NCBI RefSeq assembly: GCF_032854445.1
Contig: NC_088296.1
Location: 18,963,485-19,027,484 of the forward strand
Length of the DNA stretch: 64,000 bases
Reading direction: 5' to 3'
Origin: Liolophura sinensis
Lineage: Eukaryota; Mollusca; Polyplacophora; Chitonida; Chitonidae
The position numbers and the translations under genes were made by a program. The notes beneath the pieces were generated by a model. It had not been told where the DNA came from. It worked only from the letters and a program-made list of their open reading frames with translations, and searched no databases. Of the stretch, positions 22,090 through 33,479 are shown piece after piece (within the stretch, counting starts at the first letter, position 1; every line of letters starts with the position of its first letter).

Positions 22090-23300
22090 AAGTATATGAT
22101 CCCGTCACAGTAAAATACAGAAAGAAATCCTAGTACTGACTTTTGACGGCAGTTGTTGATTCGTTCATGCAGTCAATTCTGTAAATTCAACGGGTCGGGC
22201 TAGCGTCATACATTGCACAGCGATCTGCTCTATCAACTACGAAAGTACGTATATTTATAGCTCATTAAGACTGCATACATGTCGGCCTACTTGCGATAGT
22301 ACAAACCTACATACGTATATCTGTACCATACAGGCCTATACAGCATCGACCTGTACACGTGATTTCAACACGTCCTCATTCCAGCTCCGATCATACCAAT
22401 TCCATGAGACCAGCTTCATGTGAGAAAAGACTCAGGGGTAGATCGACGCCATTGTTGCCGAAAATGACCGATACTTCTTACAGCGCTCCTTCTACGTTCG
22501 CTTAACATCATTGCCACGACTAGCAAAATTTGTGTACAGAAACCTTGAACAACGTCACGGTCACTAGGATCATGGTGATGTAAGCCTACATTTACATGCG
22601 ACGCACAGGCTGCAAGGTCATGTTTCTCTAGCGTTGACAAAGGAGTAAAGCGAGCGTAGACAATGCCACATGCGCTGTAAGAAGTGTGGGATTGACCTCC
22701 GGTCGCTCTTTCAACATGGCTAACGGATGCATCCTAGATGTTTGTCCAAGAGCTTTCGTGTGGAGACAAATGGAAGTAATGAGATACTGAACTTCGTTAG
22801 CTCGTTACCTTACCAGACTTGCGAGAACGCCACGTGAGTTTTACCTGCTGTTTGTGCTTCTCATCACTAGGCCCATGTAGTATCGCATGTGTGAGCAGTT
22901 GACGCAGGCAATTCTACAGGCAATACTCACAACGGATGTTTGCACGAGGAGCAGTAATTGCGCTGGCAATAATAACACGCACACAGTGATACCTACACGC
23001 AAAAGACTTGGGGAAAAGGCATTCGCAAAGAAACACTTGTGTATTCGTCCAGATTTGATCAAGGGCTTCGTGAACACTTCGTGAGTCCTAAGTCAGTGTG
23101 TTCGTACTGACTTATGTAACGCCTTTGCGTCGGTGTTGGCAGATTCACTGAAGACTCGACAGAAGGATTCTAAAATTTAGACCAAAAAAAATCGACACGA
23201 AAACGGTCAGATACGGAAAGACTTGTGAGCTGCATGTTTTTTTTTTTTAATTCTGGTTGACTGGTCAAAGCTGAACGAGTGATTAAGCTGATACAAGTGG
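22090..23300. other. Non-coding stretch, no gene supported
   Basis: A minus-strand ORF at 22416-22640 and a plus-strand ORF at 22887-23084 have moderately coding-like composition but no family match and no bounding splice evidence. Confidence 0.35.
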
Positions 23301-23329
23301 TGATCTATTGTGAATACTCATTTGAACAT

Positions 23330-23890
23330 TGTGTAAATTATGTGAGCGATATCACAACAGCGATATCACCACATATTCTCTGTGAATTCACCGATATTCC
23401 CACACATTTAGTGTGTAGAGAAAGGGATTACCACATCTGTTGTGTGAACAGGGGTCAACATTACTGTGCATTTTTGAAAAACGCGGTGATATATCCAATA
23501 CTTTTATATGCACACAACGATAACGCTTTTTCATGTTCAGGCACTGGAATTACGACATATTTAGTGTGAACACAACGACAACACCCTTAGTGTTCAGGAC
23601 AGTGCGATTAACATATCTTTTGTGTGAACATGGTTCAGGATTCCTGTACTTTTTTTAACACACGGTGATATCTTCATACCTTTAAGTTTGCAGACAGTGG
23701 CATTATCGCATATTTTGTGTGAAGACAACAATATTCGCGCATCTTTAGTGTGCAGACAGTGGGATTACTGCATGTTGTGTGTGAACAGAGAGAGACTTCA
23801 CGTATATTTAGAAAAAATACACGGTGATGTTCCCTTGCCATTTGTGAAAGCACAGCCATTATGTTTAGGCTACGTGATAGATCTCTAATG
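23330..23890. repeat. Degenerate tandem repeat array
   Basis: Variants of a TTTAGTGTGnAnACAGnGnGATTACCnCATnTnTTGTGTGAACA theme recur roughly every 80-100 bp, about six times, with heavy divergence. No ORF of interest. Confidence 0.5.
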
Positions 23891-23899
23891 TGTATTAAT

Positions 23900-24745
23900 C
23901 TCAAGATCTCCAAATGGAATGTGATGCGTTAATCGATGTATTAAATCTTCAGTTTTGACAAATTAACAGTTTGTTGTTTGAATTTCGGAGAAAGCTGTGG
24001 GATTCGACGAATTTCGAGCTGAATAGTTTTTGATGGGACTGCAATGAACGTTTACATAAGTGACTCTCTTCTGTCGCTGCTAGCTCAAGCGTGTAAACGT
24101 TATATAACTGACCTAAAATTGCCGTACGTGCTTTTTTCTAGTACATGCATTAACGTGTATGAACTTTAAAGTTGACATAAAAGAAGAAAAAAATCACTGT
24201 TCACAACGTAGAGATTGAAGAAGAAAGAATGCATCCTGAAGAGGTCAGTATTAACATGCTTTATTTCTTATTAAATGTATCGCCTCACTTAGCATGTGCG
24301 TACAAGTCTTCCATGCGAAAAGTATTGTGGGTAAACCGCTTAGATGTAAGACACGCATTGTGAACAGCCGCGATGCTGCATTATGTATTTACTTTCTACA
24401 TGCAGGCACAACGCGTATGAGAAGTTTTGAAGCCTGTTCTCTTATGACGTACTTGTATAATTCATTTAGAATGTCCACATTACACTGATGTAGGTAGATA
24501 ATAGGAATGTTGATGATACACTGCATGCACTTTTACTGCAATAAGTTTGTATGTTATTATACCATTACTGTACAATGACTAATATATAACATCGTTCTAG
24601 GCATTAAAATTGACGAGACTGCATTTTATCGTTTAGGCTACATTGAGTTAACTTTGCAGAGACTTGTCACCTAGCCTCTGCTCTTGTCAACCATTACACT
24701 ACGATATACAGATACATATATTGCTATCTGTAATAAGTGAGTAAC
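23900..24745. other. Non-coding stretch, nothing recognised
   Basis: AT-rich; no gene or repeat recognised. Confidence 0.4.
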
Positions 24746-24761
24746 GTTAGGATACCAGTAG

Positions 24762-24824
24762 TGAGTGAGTGAGTGCTTGGTGTTTAACGTCATACTCAAC
24801 AATTTTTCAGTCATATGACGACGG
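24762..24824 (-). repeat. SINE family B tail-only insertion with 12-bp target duplication
   Basis: This 63-bp segment is only the 3' end of family B, in minus orientation (TGAGTGAGTGAG tail, GTTTAACGTCATACTCAAC, TCATATGACGACGG). It is flanked by identical GGATACCAGTAG copies at 24750-24761 and 24825-24836. Confidence 0.85.
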
Positions 24825-25020
24825 GGATACCAGTAGCGCTGTAAATGTACATGTAGTAGAATGTATACGCCATATGGGAATGAATGAATACTTATGGTTT
24901 AATACACTTTGTTCGACAATACTGCGCGGCGTGCACTAAGAGGAATCCCAGTAACACTTGTCTGAATGATACTAACATCCCAGTCTGTTATCACAACATA
25001 ACACTGTGTTATAGTTTAGA

Positions 25021-25386
25021 CCGGCCCGGATAGCACAGTTGGTAGAGCGTCCGCTTCTGGACCGGTAGATCCAGGATCATTCCTTGATCGAGTCACACCT
25101 AAGACTTTAAAAGAGGAAGTTGTAACTTCCTCGCTTGGCGTTCAGCATGAAGGGGATAGTGCAATGACTGGTTGACCCGTATCAGTATAATGGCTTGGGC
25201 GGGGCGGCTTACTTGCCTTCGGTAAGTGGTCTCAGTGAAGCATCACTAAAATAAAAGAGCGGTGGAAATCCGTCCTGCTACAAGGAGGCACATTACACGT
25301 ACATGCACCCTAATGATTCTTTCGTCGTCATATGACTGAAAAATTGTTGAGCACGACGTTAAACCCCAAGCACTCACTCACTCACT
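25021..25386 (+). repeat. SINE family B, full length
   Basis: Starts with a tRNA-like head: GGATAGCACAGTTGGTAGAG resembles an A box, and a B-box-like region follows near GATCCAGGATCATTCC. The body is about 300 bp and it ends in CACTCACTCACTCACT. The other orientation is present at 18996-19333. No intact tRNA cloverleaf is implied. Confidence 0.88.
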
Positions 25387-25446
25387 GTTATAGTCTAAAT
25401 ATTATTCTGTTAGTGTAATACGAGTACTATAATTATAGCTTGTCGA

Positions 25447-25569
25447 GAGTTTCCCCCGTGCCCGGTTCCTTCCCACCATAATGCTGACATACGTCGTATA
25501 AGAGAAATATTTTTCAGTGCGGCGTAAAACACCAATCAAATTAATAAATAAATAAATAAATAAATAAAT
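25447..25569 (+). repeat. SINE family A, 3' half
   Basis: TTTCCCCCGTGCCCGG, CATACGTCGTATAAGAGAAA, GCGGCGTAAAACACCAATC and a long (AAAT)n tail. Confidence 0.9.
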
Positions 25570-25848
25570 GCAATAATTACATTGATTTATAAGAATGTGT
25601 GTGCCATATTAACACAAGAATCTGCTGGAATAACCCGATACATTCACGTATCACACACAAACAGCAGACTTTCTGCTAAGTTTAACACAGCGTAAATTTT
25701 GAGAAGCTTGGGATCTTCACACAAAGATTGTATAGGTTAGATGTACCCTGTTTACATGAAACACTGCCCACAATTTTGCTACAAATAGAACAGTGGCTAG
25801 TATACAGATAATATATTGTACTAGAGCAACACGGAGTTATCGTTTTGT

Positions 25849-26000
25849 CATTTTATTTTTCTGGTGTTTTACGCCGTACACAAGAATATTTCACTTATGT
25901 GACGTCGGACAGCTTGGAGAGAAAACCGGACAAAGCCATGATGAGCTGGTGGTACTCACAGCGATTTTTTCAGTGAGAAGCCATGTACAGCGTCATTGTG
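25849..26000 (-). repeat. SINE family A, internally deleted copy
   Basis: Reversed 3' end GGTGTTTTACGCCGTACACA, ATTTCACTTATGTGACG, then a shortened body and the B-box region GGTACTCACAGCGA. Confidence 0.75.
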
Positions 26001-26214
26001 CAGTTAGCTTTCACACAGAGCCACATAGTGGCTTCTCTTTTAAATTAAAGCAGTTTGAATTTCCAAACTAAATTTTGTACAAAAAAAGGTAATGTTGGTA
26101 TAAACTGCATGCATTTTCCACATGCCAGATTTTGTTTATGGGCGTTGGTATAATGATAATAAAGACACCGAGTCTTAGATCTTATTGTCAGCGGTAGGCG
26201 TGGGGGTTTGAGCA

Positions 26215-26325
26215 TCTTGTTGCTCCAGGGAAACTGGACTGAAACCTCAGTTCGATTTCCTTCCAACATAAAGTCTGGTCGTCGTCGTATAAGGAAACTA
26301 TTCTTGAGTACGTTTATAAACACAG
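26215..26325 (+). repeat. SINE family A, diverged 3' fragment
   Basis: CGATTTCCTTCCAACATAAA, GGTCGTCGTCGTATAAGGAA and TTCTTGAGTACG follow family order; the A-rich tail is poorly kept. Confidence 0.6.
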
Positions 26326-26448
26326 ATGGAATAAATCGAGTGTCTCTCTCAAAAGTGGGACACCTAAGCCGAAGGTCACCTTCACTTAAATTTAAAATTT
26401 TGAAACACCCATATTGTCATTTGAAAATGAACTTGCTTCCTTTTTTGT

Positions 26449-26693
26449 AGACGCCATCGTCTACCGAGGAGCAGTGGGGTTTGAAAACCTTGCCGGATAT
26501 ACATTTTCTAACACCTCAGATACCCGAGGAGGAGGGTAAAAATTATGAATTTATAAAAACAGGGACATTTCAGTCTTATAATAGCAACGCAGGAAATCAG
26601 AGCATGACTTTACTGAAATGCAAAGAAAACCCAAAATTAAGTGTACATCATTTAGAGTGTGTGCTTCGGAGACAATCTTATACCAGCCGTTAA
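26449..26693 (+). other. Weak candidate exon, unknown protein
   Basis: After a pyrimidine-rich acceptor-like site (CCTTTTTTGTAG) an open frame of about 80 codons runs TPSSTEEQWGLKTLPDIHFL and on to SYTSR then stop. Composition looks coding-like, with PEEEGKNYEF and KCKENPKLSVHH segments. No family was recognised and no partner exon was found. Confidence 0.22.
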
Positions 26694-26699
26694 ACGAAA

Positions 26700-27835
26700 T
26701 AGATATTCTGGGTCAATAATTACAAACCCCTGAGCAGGTAAACGGATTATTTTCCCCATTAAAGTATATGGGGTTTGAAGCATCAGATAATATATATGAT
26801 ACGCTTTTGAAGCATAACTGGCGTCACATCCATGCGTTTTGCTTAAAGTTGTTCGTTTCTAGTTATATTGGGCGAAAGTTTACAGAGCTTTTCATATGTA
26901 TATACGCTTTGATTGATTTACACAAGACTAAAAATCAATGTGTTTCAACACGAAAAACCAAATGAAACGCCACTGGTTACAATATGGTGAAAAAAAGGCC
27001 ACCGTATAAAGGCAATTACTCGGTTTAAAAATCTTATATCAGATGAAATATTTACGTGTGCAGTGTTTCATATAAAAATGTAACATTTGATTTGCGTTTA
27101 ATTTCTTCAGCAGATTACCGTAAGGTAATACGTCGGTTTCTCACCTGACAATAGACGTGCATATTTAGCGAAAACGTTTGTGTGCATGCTTAGAAAAAAA
27201 AAGGCAAAAAAGTAAAAAGAAATTATGGAGCACAAATGTCCTAAAGTTTACTGGAGAGAATCGTATGGCATAGACAAACGGATTAAGGTACATTTTTGGA
27301 ATGCCGTTAATCTTAACGTCCGACTGAATATGTTTTATAGATATATGTGACTATGTTCTAATTTGTACTGTCCCACTTAGTGTTTATTCTGTATCACGAA
27401 CACTTTGCAGAGACATTTTAAAACTTATCTTATCTTTACAGAAGCCGCCAAGAGCCACAAAGACAAAACATATTTTGGGTATAGTTGTAAGTATTTTATT
27501 TCTGATAGCAGTAGATAAATATCTGACGCATGTTTTTGGTGCGCATGCGAAAACAGATAACTGGTCTGCTGCACCAAACTTTTTATCGCCTTCCCCAAGG
27601 CTAAAACAGGCAAAGTCGAGGTTCAGTCCTGGCCCTGTACACAATGAATTTTGTTTATAAGCTCGCATGTACGGGAGCGTATGACCTAACTTAGATCCAG
27701 TCCACCGTTGCATCGGTTCGTAAGCGCTCGTATATACAAAACAACAACACCACTGAACTTGAGTGATGATCATCACCTACTGAAACCAACTGCGTAGGAC
27801 CAGTGTTATTCCTGTCAGTAACGTTTTTTGCAATA
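26700..27835. other. Non-coding stretch, nothing recognised
   Basis: Short ORFs only, on both strands, without family resemblance. Confidence 0.4.
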
Positions 27836-27840
27836 CATAA

Positions 27841-27953
27841 GAGCTTAAGACGCACCTCGACTCAGTTGGTTCAAACCTACGTCGTACGGCCATCAGCGAT
27901 TAGGACCAACTCCGTATGATCACTTGAGTTGAGTTGATTTGCGTCTTAAGCTC
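27841..27953. repeat. Short inverted repeat (foldback)
   Basis: GAGCTTAAGACGCA at 27841-27854 is perfectly inverted at 27940-27953, with weaker pairing (CTCAGTTGG / GAGTTGAG) just inside. The region to about 28160 holds further diverged copies of the CAACT...GTTGAGT theme. It may be a degraded MITE. Confidence 0.45.
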
Positions 27954-28164
27954 AAGCCTTTATGCCAAGCTGAACTGCAAAGAGGCAACGGCTGATGTAC
28001 AACTGCAGTTGAATCGTGTCGTTATTCAGCACGTGTATGCCCCTTCAACCCGAAGTCTTAAGCCACCAGGGACAGAGATTAACCCCGTACAACTAGTTGA
28101 GTAGAGTTGAGTCGGGTCTGTTCCGAGCTAGTCACTGGTGTATGCCGAGCTTAACATTTCATTT

Positions 28165-29555
28165 AACACAACTGCGCCGTTGCGTCAAAATGTGTGTGCC
28201 CTTTATGTAAATTTTATGACGCGACAACTGGAATCCGTCCAACCTGTATTTAATTGTAGTTTTTGCATGGGAATGACCCCAGTCGGCAAAGATCGTTGAA
28301 CTGCAAACAAGACTGTAACAAGCAAGACTGTCACATGACCAAATATGAAGCAGTGATTGGCTGTAATCGTTTCCCCTCTAACAATGAGGGGTCCAGCACC
28401 GCTACGACGCGACGGAAGTCAATTGGAAGTCGTCACAGTTTCCTGACACTGACTGGGTTGAACTGGCACGAATTACAGTAGAAACACCAGATAAACGGCA
28501 AACGGACACATCCGCTGGTTTCATCAGTTTTCTTAAGGCACAAGGGGCCAGCCCAAAATTACGTAGCCTGACGTCAAAAATGATGTAAAAAAGCTGTGAA
28601 AACAACTTCACTGTTTTGAGATCACAAGTTTGGGGCTCTATTCTTTTTGGTCGATCCCACAATCTTCATCAATGGCATTCTTTTCGAATATCTGCGGCAA
28701 TTGACGGAAAATATACATAAATGTCTCAAAAATTGTCTTTTTTTTGGCATATCTTTCTTCGCCTTCGCCCCTGTTTTTCACGTTTTTATGCAGCCTGATG
28801 TAATTTGCTATTATTTAAGCATTTACGTGAAAAGTTAAGAATAAAACCACAACTTTGGTAAATTGACCAGAGGTTGTATTTTACCGATGTCGGACCTTTT
28901 ACCAGCAAACACACTGTCGTCGCAGCTGTGACCATATTTTTTAAAGCTGTACGTCTATTCATCTACTTCCAGATCGGTTTTGGTGTATCGTGGCCTTATG
29001 CATCTCCGTGCTTGTTTCAGGAATTGTCGGTAAGCAAATCTTTTGTTTACACCATCGTTTATTACTTACAAAATACGGCACACTAATTCAGGCGTCTCGG
29101 GTTGTGCTCGTTGAGGTGTATCAAGTTAAAATATGTAAAATCAAGGCATAACGGGCAATTTTTTTGAAAGGTTGATGCTTAGCGGCATTGCCACGGTGCT
29201 TTTTTCTTAAATTATACGATGACGGTTAGTTTTATGTGTTGAGAAAACCGAAGTGGCCAGAGAAAACCACTGACCTTTGGTAAGAAACTCTCTAACTTTC
29301 CCAAGACTACACACCATAACGCTGAAGGACAAGTAGTCTTGAACGAATGTAAGACTCTAGAATAGTTCACTCATACGACGGGTATATCGCCAAATGTGAT
29401 AATTGGGTAGAGTCAAAAGTGGTGAGTCAGGGCGACAAAGACACAGAAAAAATATCAAAATAGGTTGAAACAAACCATGTGAAATCTTTGAATTTTGATA
29501 CCTAGGTGTGCAATGGCAACCCACCAAGGGTAAGGGGAAATATGAAAATAATTTG
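28165..29555. other. Non-coding stretch with one doubtful exon-like ORF
   Basis: At about 28872-29029 an open frame (LYFTDVGPFTSKHTVVAAVT onward) ends at a good donor TCG|GTAAGC. No matching acceptor phase was found: it ends in phase 0, while the exon at 31663 needs phase 1. I do not call it a gene. Confidence 0.3.
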
Positions 29556-29559
29556 CCCC

Positions 29560-31170
29560 CGGTGAGAGACGATAATGTACATGTAAACGGTGAAAAGGTC
29601 TCTGAAGTATTTAAGGAAAACGATAGTCTATAAATTGTTTGTGGTAACCCCATAAATATTCTCAAGAGTGATCAGTACATTGGCATCTTTCAAAATCTAG
29701 ACATGCTGAACCCGTCACCAGTTTCTTACATGAAATAGATTTGACCAAGATAGGTGAACTCGCACACTGGAGAGAAAAACAGGGTCTGTGAAGAAGATAT
29801 TGATTGTGGAGAGCCATGTTTATCTACGCGATGGGTGATCTCTGAAAAAAAAAGGTGAAATGTGGGTGGCAAATGTGAAACCAAGGCTCGGTTTGTTGCT
29901 CGGAGTTTTGAGGAGGAAACTTCTGCCCGATGTGATTTTCCTACCTCACGTAAGGGAACTCTCAAAGTATTTGTGGCCATTACTTTCACTTTGGAGTGGG
30001 AATGTAGGACTATAGATATAAAAGCGGCATTCTTACAAGATAAATTAATTAAAAGAAACAATCATCTCGGACCCCCCCAGCTGAAGCTGATAGTCACGTC
30101 AGGCTATGGAATAAATGTGTGTATGGTTTGAGTGTGGCTTCACGGACACGGTATTTCCGTGTGCGTAAAGCGTTTTTAGATTTAAGCTGTAATCAATTTA
30201 TTTTGGATTAAGGCCTGTTTTACTGGCAGAAGATGGACACTTTTCTGGCTTGTTTTCAATTCATGTGCATGACTATGTGGTCTGAGGGTTCGGTTGGGAG
30301 AATCTGTTATCAGTGAGTTGCAGACCATGTGTAAAGTAGTGAAACAGGCACAGGAGGGTTTTTAAGCGCATTGGCCTCGATATGAAACACGAGCAGGCAG
30401 TATTGTGGTAAATCATGAGTCCTACGGAGACAGTGTTATTGGTATACCTGTCCATATGAATAGAGCTACTCCAAAGCAGGAGTCACTCAACCTGGAAGAA
30501 TTAACTCAGCTTAGGTGTGTAATTGACCAGGTTAACTGGGCGGCTGGCCAGACGAGGCCCAATGTGTGTTATGGCAATTTAGAGTTAATTCTGGGCACTA
30601 AGCATCCCACTTTGGAAGACCTATTACATGGCAACAAAGCTATCAAAAAAACTCAAGGGAGAGAAGTGCCCTATTAAATTCTCTAGGATTGGCGCTTGAA
30701 GGCTATTTGCGCCTTAGTGTTTTTTGTGTGTGTGTGATGCGGCTTTTGCTAATCTTCAGGATGGGGTGTCTAGTGCGAGTGCCTATGTTGTTTATTTGTA
30801 CGGTCTTAACCATACATGTTGTCCGTTGACTTTGAAAAAGTAAGAAGATAAAAGGGGTGCTTAGAACTTCCCTGGCAGCTGAAACTTTAGCAATGATTGA
30901 AAGTCTGGATATTGTTGGTTACCTTGGCCACATTTTGAGTGAAGTGTTGTTTGGTGAAACAAAACAAAAATTTTGAAATCCCATAGATTGCTTCACTAAC
31001 AACCGGTCTACATATGTGAATCTCCATTCCACAAAGTTAGTATGCGAGAAACGTCTACGGGTAGTTATTGTGGGAATTATCCAGATGATTCAGAGGAAAT
31101 AAGTCTCCGTGCAATGGGTAGACAGTGCGCATCAGATTTTGGATTGCCCGATCAAGCGTGGTGCATCTTT
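29560..31170 (+). pseudogene. Degenerate Ty1/copia retrotransposon, RT-RNase H remnant
   Basis: Scattered frames show the copia pol order. CLSTRWVISEK lies near 29810-29845. The RT block KARFVARSFEEE and ECRTIDIKAAFLQDK follows at 29880-30050. The RT/RNase H connection is LTQLRCVIDQVNWAAGQTRP near 30505-30560. RNase H blocks are SLAAETLAMIESLD near 30865-30910, LHSTKLVCEKRLRV near 31025-31065 and SAHQISDCPIKRG near 31120-31165. Several frameshifts and stops separate the blocks. The catalytic RT YVDD region is not recognisable, and neither gag, integrase nor LTRs were found. It most resembles the copia-like elements of aquatic invertebrates (GalEa-type), though that subgroup is a guess. The remnant lies upstream of the candidate exon at 31663. 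Confidence 0.82.
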
Positions 31171-31662
31171 TACCTTGCTTCTGCATTAGTGAGGCGCTCC
31201 TGCGTGACTGCGCTGCTTACGTATGCAAACCACTAGGCCACGGAACTCCCTTTAATAGTGGTATCATTGTAATCTAAATTTGGCGTATTTTGGAGAAGAT
31301 TTATATTTGTCCTGTAGTCCGTAATTTCTCTTGAAATTACACAAAAAATGTTATATGTAATAATTTGTATAAAAGACTTAAAGACTACCCGATGAGTGTA
31401 AATCCTTAAATAGTAGCACATTACACACCTCTAACGCCGTTTCCGTTTAACAGAATCAGGTTTAAAAGTGCAGTGATGTTAGTTCTTCTTCAATAGACGT
31501 CACTGGTTATGAATAAATATTTTCACTTCACCAGTGAATATATTAGATGTAATGAATGCTAGCCAAACAGTATTAGATAATATACTCAACGGTAGGTAAC
31601 AAATATGTCTGTAAATTGTAAAGAAAACATAAAGATTTCGGTTTTCTTACTCTTTGTTTCAG

Positions 31663-32402
31663 ATGTAATAGTTCGCCATGTGGCTGGGACGACAATACAT
31701 ACAACATTACGGGCGTTTTTCTATGGCTACGTTATCTACAGCTCGGGATCCACCATCAAATCTTGTCTCTGCTTCTCCTTATTCTGGACTTTGGGAGGTT
31801 TGTGGTGGACGGGAACGTCCGTGTGGCTTTTCTGGTCATTTCACGACATGATTCAGAGGTACGTTATTCTGGTTATAGATATGTGTGTCGTGGCCGCTCT
31901 CGTCGTTCATATGGCAATGAGAGAAAGGTGCCAATCACGACTGACTCGTACTTTACCTAGGCTTCGCTACAACAGAAATCAAGATGGCCGATCCATATTG
32001 GAGCGTGAGCCCATGGCAACGACAAGATTGCGAATTGGGGGAAATCTTCAAAGGGACAGTCATTCAGTCAGTCACAGGGGTAGATTACCTACTCACAAAT
32101 TGGATAAACAGATATTAACTAAGGAGTGGGTAACATGCCATCAACAAGACAGTGAACCACAATTCACACTGGAGTGCGTATCATGTCACCAAGGAGAAGG
32201 ACCGACAGCTTGTGATTTGGAGGGAGACGAAATGTGTTTAACAATGAACCACTCGAGCACCCAATCGGATGAAGTACAAAACCACCGAGAAGAAAATAAT
32301 TCAACCGATCAGTGTGATTCTGGAGAAAATCAGCAACCAGTTAGTTGTACAGCCGAAATGCGTGAAAAGGAGCTCACCCAATGTCATGAACTCAATGTGT
32401 AA
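31663..32402 (+). CDS. Probable last exon of an unidentified multi-pass membrane protein
   Basis: After a strong acceptor (TTACTCTTTGTTTCAG, AG at 31661-31662) an open frame continues for 246 codons to the TAA at 32400-32402. It enters in phase 1, so at least one upstream exon is missing. The first 100 residues are hydrophobic: a stretch around FFYGYVIYSSG, a Trp-rich segment (LCFSLFWTLGGLWWTGTSVW), and YVILVIDMCVVAALVVHMAM, probably two or three membrane spans. The remainder is hydrophilic with two CHQ motifs (VTCHQQD, VSCHQGE) and an Asn/Glu/Ser-rich end, probably cytoplasmic. The family is not recognised. An AATAAA at 32444-32449 supports a 3' end. The nearest upstream exon-like ORF is phase-incompatible and a copia remnant intervenes, so earlier exons may be upstream of it or lost. 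Confidence 0.5.
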
Positions 32403-32443
32403 GAGAGCCTATAGAAAACCGTACAGAAAGCGTTGCTTTAAAC

Positions 32444-32449
32444 AATAAA
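32444..32449 (+). promoter_or_regulatory. Candidate polyadenylation signal
   Basis: AATAAA 42 bp after the stop codon of the exon ending at 32402. Confidence 0.5.
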
Positions 32450-32817
32450 CTGAATTAAATGACTTTTCACTGGATTCATGGTTGTTTAACCATGATATTT
32501 GTCAGGCACACTCTCATTATATGCCCTTTGTTACAACAAGCAAAACTATTGTTGACACCACAGCTCATAACCAGCAATGCTGGTTTCCGATCAAGTCTGA
32601 ATTTACTGAGTGTCGGATAAAATTTACACTGGGTAACCGGTCACGAGATTAACGGCTGTGAAGTGTTGTTTTCTGCCTTTGTGATGACGTTTTGTGGGCA
32701 AGCCCGTATTAACTAACTGAGAACAATTGTCGTATCAGTCTGGAGTAGACACGCCATTTAGCTTGACTGTACTGATGCCACATCTATACAGTATGTCAGT
32801 TTGCTCAATAAAAACCA

Positions 32818-33093
32818 GGGGGCCTCCGTGGCTCGGTTGGTTAGCGCACTGGCGAAGAGTAATGACCGAGGAGTCTCTCACCAATGCGGTCGCTGTGAGT
32901 TTAAGTCCAGCTCATGCTGGCTTCCTCTCCGGCCGTACGTAGGAAGGTCTGCAGCAACCTGCGGATGGTCGTGGGTTTTCCCCGGGTTCTGCCCGGTTTC
33001 CACCCACCATAATAATGCTGGTCGGCCGTCGTATAAGTGAAATATTCTTGAGTACGGCGTAAAACACCAATCAAATCAATAAATAAATAAATC
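32818..33093 (+). repeat. SINE family A, full-length reference copy
   Basis: The most complete copy. The head is GGCCTCCGTGGCTCGGTTGG with TTAGCGCACTGG (A-box-like), B-box-like GTGAGTTTAAGTCCAGC, centre ACGTAGGAAGGTCT and GCGGATGGTCGTGGG, GTATAAGTGAAATATTCTTG, and a CAATCAAATCAATAAATAAA tail. The region before the tail could be a LINE-derived end. Confidence 0.93.
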
Positions 33094-33099
33094 AAAGAA

Positions 33100-33345
33100 A
33101 ACTATTTACTGCAAATTACAGAAATGAAGGGAAAATATCGATATCGAAGAGAAAATTTTCGCCTTGAATATTTTTAATATTCAATGCGTAGGATACATGA
33201 AAAACTTTTTTATCTCTATGCTTATATATGTACATGAATGATGTATGGTGTTAAACTACCAAACGGCTTATCAGCTTTCTTCTAGGCTGTACTCTACTGT
33301 TTTCGTAAGGCAACAACGGTCACTCCGGAAATTAAGTACCTTGCC
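33100..33345. other. Non-coding stretch, nothing recognised
   Basis: AT-rich, no gene or repeat recognised. Confidence 0.4.
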
Positions 33346-33349
33346 GTGG

Positions 33350-33475
33350 ATGCGTTCATGAAGCTCACTTAGCTAAGTATGCCCTTAACTAGCATGACGA
33401 CGTATTTTGTAAAGATATAAAGTGCACTTAGCTAAGGGCTACTAAAAACTATGTATGCTTCATGAAACCGGCCAG
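33350..33475. mobile_element. MITE-like foldback element
   Basis: TTCATGAAGC at the left and GCTTCATGAA at the right are inverted, and CACTTAGCTAAGT / CACTTAGCTAAGG pair internally. There is no ORF. The ends resemble those of the element at 12866-13070. Confidence 0.5.
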
Positions 33476-33479
33476 TGGA

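Noticed and set aside
22416-22640. Minus-strand ORF with coding-like composition
   Set aside because: 74 codons, no acceptor/donor pair that fits, and no family match.
25021-25100. tRNA gene
   Set aside because: The same head and body occur inverted at 18996-19333 with a shared tail, so it is a SINE.
28874-29086. Exon-like ORF with a good donor as upstream exon of 31663
   Set aside because: The donor is phase 0 while the 31663 acceptor needs phase 1, so they cannot be joined directly.
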